From positions 1-8,620 of the forward strand of contig DYBQ01000099.1 in the NCBI GenBank assembly GCA_019418545.1: a DNA stretch of 8,620 bases. The letters are read 5' to 3'. The notes under the pieces were generated by a model. That model did not search any database and was not told where the DNA came from. It saw nothing but the letters and a program-made list of their open reading frames with translations. This DNA is from Clostridiales bacterium (GTDB lineage: Bacteria; Bacillota; Clostridia; Oscillospirales; Acutalibacteraceae). Shown here piece by piece: positions 5,977 to 8,620 of this stretch. The stretch's first letter is position 1. Every line of letters starts with the position of its first letter. The position numbers and the translations under genes are program-made.

Positions 5977-6783
5977 ATGATTGTCGCCATTGATATGGGC
6001 AACACCAACGCAGTGATTGGCTGTATGGAAGGGGAAAAGCTCATTTTCACTTCCCACATCAGCACCGACCGCTCCAAAACGGTGGATGAATATGCCCTGC
6101 TTTTCAAGGGGATTTTTGAAATGAACCACATCGACCCCAAAACACTGGACGGAGGGATTATTTCTTCTGTAGTGCCCATGCTGCGCCCGGTGCTTCGTGA
6201 CGCAGTGCAGGTACTCACCGGAAAAAAGCCTCTGCTGGTGGGAGCGGGTGTCAAAACGGGGCTCAATATCAAAATCGATAACCCTGCCCAGCTGGGCGGC
6301 GACTTGGTGGTGGCTGCTGTGGCGGCCTGTGCCAAATATCCCCGTCCCATTGTGATTTTTGACATGGGAACCGCCACCACGGCCTCTGTGATTGACCAGA
6401 ACGGAAGCTATTTGGGCGGTATGATTATCCCCGGTTTGCGGGTGGCGGTGGACGCCCTTTCAGCAAGAGCTTCCCAGCTGCCCCTGAACATCAGCCTGGA
6501 AGCGCCGGAGCACCTGATTGGCACCAACACCATCGACTGTATGCGCTCCGGGGCGATTTATGGCAACGCCGCTATGATTGACGGTATTATCGACCGGGTA
6601 GAAGAGGAACTGGGCGCGCCGGTCACGGCAGTGGCCACCGGTAATCTGGTTTCTCTGGTAACGCCCTATTGCGAAAGAAGGATTCATGAAGAGCCGAACC
6701 TGCTGTTGCGGGGGCTGGGGCTTCTCTATGAAAAGAACTGCCGGAAACCTTCCGAACCGGCCTCTCGGGGGGTGAACCCGTGA
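5977..6783 (+). CDS. coaX: Type III pantothenate kinase paralogue, divergent active site
   Basis: A cytosolic ASKHA-fold protein of the CoaX family, which phosphorylates pantothenate in the first step of CoA synthesis. It is 268 residues long and aligns without gaps to the downstream copy over residues 1-254 (about 66% identity by hand count). Phosphate motif 1 (DMGNT, 6-10) and phosphate motif 2 (DMGTATT, 129-135) are intact, as are GLR (153-155) and IGTNT (181-185). The family pattern G-x-D-R is changed: Asp109 is kept, but the following Arg is Leu110. Other changes from the downstream copy are Asp113 to Ala, Gly223 to Asn (TGG to TGN) and Asp241 to Asn. It has an extra 11-residue tail ending GVNP. 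GAGGTG lies 7 bases before the ATG. The stop TGA overlaps the next gene's GTG start. It may be a weakened kinase, a different-substrate kinase, or a regulatory partner of the second copy; there are no frameshifts, so it is not a simple pseudogene. Confidence 0.88.
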   Translation: MIVAIDMGNTNAVIGCMEGEKLIFTSHISTDRSKTVDEYALLFKGIFEMNHIDPKTLDGGIISSVVPMLRPVLRDAVQVLTGKKPLLVGAGVKTGLNIKIDNPAQLGGDLVVAAVAACAKYPRPIVIFDMGTATTASVIDQNGSYLGGMIIPGLRVAVDALSARASQLPLNISLEAPEHLIGTNTIDCMRSGAIYGNAAMIDGIIDRVEEELGAPVTAVATGNLVSLVTPYCERRIHEEPNLLLRGLGLLYEKNCRKPSEPASRGVNP

Positions 6784-7553
6784 TTTTAGCGGTTGATATT
6801 GGAAATACACAAATTGTGGTGGGCTGTCTGGAAGGGGAAAAGCTGATTTCCTCCTTCCGGCTGGCAACCGACCGGTCCCGTACAGCGGAGGAATATACCC
6901 TGCTTCTTTCCGGCATTTTTGCCATGCGGGGCATTCATGCTGAACAAATCGATGGCGGCATTGTGTCCTCGGTGGTGCCGGTGCTCCGTCCGGTGTTCCG
7001 GGACGCCATGGAAAAGATTACCGGAAAGCGTCCATTGATAGTAGGAGCCGGGGTGAAAACCGGTCTGAACATTAAAACCGACATTCCCGCCCAGGTGGGC
7101 AGCGACCGCATTGTGGACGCAGTGGCGGCCTGTGCGAAATATCCCCTGCCCATTATGATTGTGGATATGGGTACTTCCAGCACCATTTCAGTCATTGACA
7201 AAAAGAAGAATTTTTTGGGCGGCATGATTATCCCCGGCCTGCGGCTGGCAGTGGACGCTCTTTCTGCAAGGGCTTCCCAGCTGCCCCAAAACATCAGCCT
7301 GGAGCCCCCGGAAAAGATGATTGGCACCAACACGCTGGACTGTATGAAATCCGGCTCGGTCTATGGCAGCGCCGCCATGCTGGACGGACTGATTGCCAGA
7401 GTTGAGCGGGAAATGGGAGAACCGGTGACTGTGGTGGCTACGGGAGGCAATATGTCCATGGTAGCGCCTCTTTGTCGGAAAAAGCTCCATGTAGAGCCGG
7501 ATTTGTTGCTCCACGGCCTGCGGATTCTATACGAGAAGAACCAAAAGAAATAG
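6780..7553 (+). CDS. coaX: Type III pantothenate kinase
   Basis: Catalyses ATP-dependent phosphorylation of pantothenate to 4'-phosphopantothenate in the cytosol. The 257-residue protein has the normal CoaX length. It shows phosphate motif 1 DIGNT (6-10), the catalytic and pantothenate-site pair in GSDRIVDAVAA (107-117; Asp109, Arg110), phosphate motif 2 DMGTSST (129-135), GGMIIPGLR (147-155), IGTNT (181-185), ATGG (220-223) and EPDLLLHGL (239-247). GTSST is a variant of the more usual GTATT. The start is GTG at 6780-6782, sharing 4 bases (GTGA) with the stop of the preceding copy; GGGGGGTG 5 bases upstream can serve as its ribosome binding site. Translation of the two copies is therefore probably coupled, suggesting similar amounts of both proteins. 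Because its Asp-Arg pair is intact, this is the copy I expect to be the active kinase. No terminator is visible after it. Confidence 0.93.
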   Translation: MILAVDIGNTQIVVGCLEGEKLISSFRLATDRSRTAEEYTLLLSGIFAMRGIHAEQIDGGIVSSVVPVLRPVFRDAMEKITGKRPLIVGAGVKTGLNIKTDIPAQVGSDRIVDAVAACAKYPLPIMIVDMGTSSTISVIDKKKNFLGGMIIPGLRLAVDALSARASQLPQNISLEPPEKMIGTNTLDCMKSGSVYGSAAMLDGLIARVEREMGEPVTVVATGGNMSMVAPLCRKKLHVEPDLLLHGLRILYEKNQKK

Positions 7554-7620
7554 TTTTGTTTCCAAAGACAATGCTCATGTGCCTTACAGTAACTCAACTT
7601 TGAATTTGAAGAGGTATGGA

Positions 7621-8076
7621 ATGTTTAAGGTGATAAAGGAAAAATTTGTTGTCATTGGCAAAGAGGGTTCAACGTTAGACGGCGAAGGATTTATCCAGAA
7701 ATTGTGGAATGATGCAAATAGTCATTTTAGTGAAGTAGCACATCTGGCAAAGAAAGATGCAAATGGAAGTATTGTGGGAATTTGGGGCGCCATGTCTGAT
7801 ATTTCTCACTCGTTTAAACCATGGGAAGATGACTTTCGTAAAGGTTTGTATCTGGCAGGAGTGGAATGTGTTGATAATGCAGAAGCGCCTGATGGATGGA
7901 CAAAATGGACGATACCAAGTTATGAATATATAGTTGTTGAAAATCATAATGGAGTGTTTGAAGAAACCATTGGACAAATGACTGAGGAAGGGATTGCTCT
8001 GGTCGCGGCAGTTCATGATTATACCGACCCAGCAACCGGAAAGGGATATCTGTATTTCCCGATAAGAAAAGTTTAA
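7621..8076 (+). CDS. GyrI-like / AraC effector-binding domain protein
   Basis: A 151-residue soluble protein consisting of a single GyrI-like small-molecule-binding domain, with no DNA-binding domain. Family-like features are the N-terminal KEKFVVIGKEG (6-16), GIWGAMSD (53-60), GLYLAGVEC (75-83), the segment APDGWTKWTIPSYEYIVVE (89-107) and the final GYLYFPIRK (141-149). Such stand-alone domains bind drugs or other hydrophobic molecules; some hydrolyse or sequester toxins, others act as effector sensors. The ATG at 7621 is chosen for AAGAGG 6 bases upstream; an in-frame GTG at 7579 has no clear site. It starts 67 bases after the coaX stop without a terminator between, so readthrough is possible; I found no convincing promoter of its own. 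The gene is clearly AT-richer than its neighbours (about 35% GC in its first 60 bases against about 60% in a sample of coaX), hinting at recent acquisition. A link to pantothenate metabolism is not shown. Confidence 0.8.
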   Translation: MFKVIKEKFVVIGKEGSTLDGEGFIQKLWNDANSHFSEVAHLAKKDANGSIVGIWGAMSDISHSFKPWEDDFRKGLYLAGVECVDNAEAPDGWTKWTIPSYEYIVVENHNGVFEETIGQMTEEGIALVAAVHDYTDPATGKGYLYFPIRKV

Positions 8077-8128
8077 TCAATCCCAGAGACAAAACTTTTT
8101 CTTCCATGTTTCTTAGGCAGCCTATCTA

Positions 8129-8149
8129 TGCTTTCCTGATAGAAAAGCA
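8129..8149 (+). other. Small hairpin after the GyrI-like gene
   Basis: TGCTTT (8129-8134) and AAAGCA (8144-8149) form a 6-bp stem with a 9-base loop, 52 bases after the stop codon. It is not followed by a T-run. Its role is unclear; it may be part of the message's 3' end. Confidence 0.3.
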
Positions 8150-8164
8150 GAATAAAACTTCACA

Positions 8165-8200
8165 CAAAAGCGCCCATCCTGTTTTCGGGCGCTTTTGTTG
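8165..8200 (+). terminator. Intrinsic terminator after the GyrI-like gene
   Basis: An 11-bp perfect stem CAAAAGCGCCC (8165-8175) / GGGCGCTTTTG (8187-8197) has an 11-base loop and is followed by TTGATT, with a TTTT run inside the 3' arm. It probably ends the ECF-coaX-GyrI transcript. It lies only 28 bases before the next start codon, so the hydrolase gene either has its start point nearby or relies on readthrough. Confidence 0.75.
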
Positions 8201-8225
8201 ATTCCAAATATACAGGAGAAATACC

Positions 8226-8620
8226 ATGATACCCAATCAATTGCGCATTGCCGTGGTGCAAAAGCGCCGCGATGCTTATGACAGGGACAAAAACACACAG
8301 CTTGGGCTTGCCTGTATGCAGGAAGCCAAAAACATGGGCGCCGATTTGATTTTGTTCCCCGAATGCTGGATTACCGGATATGAATTCCCGGAATTTGATG
8401 ACAGGATTCCCATAGAAGAAATTGAAAAAACGGATGCTTTTCGCCAGTGGGCTGCTTCTGCCATGGAAGAAGACGACCCTCATTTGCTGGCTTTTCAAAA
8501 AGCCGCCCGGGAAATGGAAATCGGCGTGGTGATTACCGGTTATACCAAAGGCAGACGCCGTCCCCGAAACACGGCAATCCTCATTGACCGCAGCGGAGAA
8601 ATTCTCCTCAAATACAGTAA
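8226..8620 (+). CDS. Carbon-nitrogen hydrolase (nitrilase family), N-terminal part
   Basis: The first 131 codons of a nitrilase-superfamily enzyme, open to the end of the window with no stop. These cytosolic enzymes hydrolyse amides, carbamoyl compounds or nitriles using a Glu-Lys-Cys triad. The start shows the family strand LRIAVVQ (6-12), then AKNMGADLILFPECWITGY (34-52) with the catalytic Glu46, and a second core strand EIGVVITGYT (98-107). RNTAILIDRSGEILLKYS (114-131) is the segment that normally leads into the catalytic Lys, which lies just past the edge. The Cys is also outside. The ATG at 8226 has AGGAG 7 bases upstream. A terminator hairpin (8165-8200) lies just before it, so it is probably a separate unit from the GyrI-like gene. 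The exact substrate (for example omega-amide, N-carbamoyl compound or polyamine precursor) cannot be told from this part. Confidence 0.88.
   Translation, partial: MIPNQLRIAVVQKRRDAYDRDKNTQLGLACMQEAKNMGADLILFPECWITGYEFPEFDDRIPIEEIEKTDAFRQWAASAMEEDDPHLLAFQKAAREMEIGVVITGYTKGRRRPRNTAILIDRSGEILLKYS

Noticed and set aside
5977..6783. First coaX copy as a pseudogene
   Set aside because: Full length, no stop or frameshift, good ribosome binding site, both phosphate motifs kept, and translationally coupled to the next gene.
8077..8225. Promoter for the carbon-nitrogen hydrolase gene
   Set aside because: I found no convincing -35/-10 pair here; AT-rich stretches around 8150 were too weak to call.

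Overview
The window looks like a chromosomal segment of a low-to-moderate GC Gram-positive anaerobe, most likely a gut Clostridia (Oscillospiraceae/Ruminococcaceae-like). The reasons are strong AGGAGG-type ribosome binding sites, sigma-A style promoters (TATAAT), U-tract hairpin terminators, a clostridial-type class II aldolase, an ECF transporter S component and type III pantothenate kinases. This placement is inference from gene content; no rRNA or marker gene is present.

Layout. Positions 1-122 hold the end of a CRISPR array: two repeats with a 67-base period, and no cas genes in view. Two hairpin terminators (117-153 and 189-228) separate it from fba (252-1115, minus), a glycolytic class II fructose-bisphosphate aldolase with its own promoter. 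Next, on the minus strand, is a DUF2798-type membrane protein (1259-1753). It sits behind a leader that contains a strong terminator. Then comes a minus-strand operon read from right to left: a YjjP/ThrE N-terminal-type protein, a YjjB/ThrE C-terminal-type protein and a Uup-like ABC-F ATPase (4938 down to 1890).

A divergent promoter region (4939-5256) separates this from a plus-strand operon: an ECF transporter S component (5257-5955) followed by two tandem, collinear type III pantothenate kinase paralogues (5977-6783 and 6780-7553). The likely logic is vitamin B5 uptake by the S component and trapping by phosphorylation as the first step of CoA synthesis. An AT-richer, single-domain GyrI-like effector-binding protein (7621-8076) follows without a visible terminator of its own. 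After a hairpin terminator, the window ends inside a carbon-nitrogen hydrolase gene (8226 onward).

Most interesting: the first pantothenate kinase copy has lost the Arg of the conserved Asp-Arg pair (DR to DL) and other conserved positions, while the second copy keeps them but has changes in the second phosphate motif. The two reading frames overlap by 4 bases. This suggests a divergent or regulatory partner subunit and possibly a hetero-oligomeric enzyme. The roughly 130-base leader of that operon also has stem-loops that match no riboswitch I recognise. Everything else is fairly ordinary housekeeping or accessory content.
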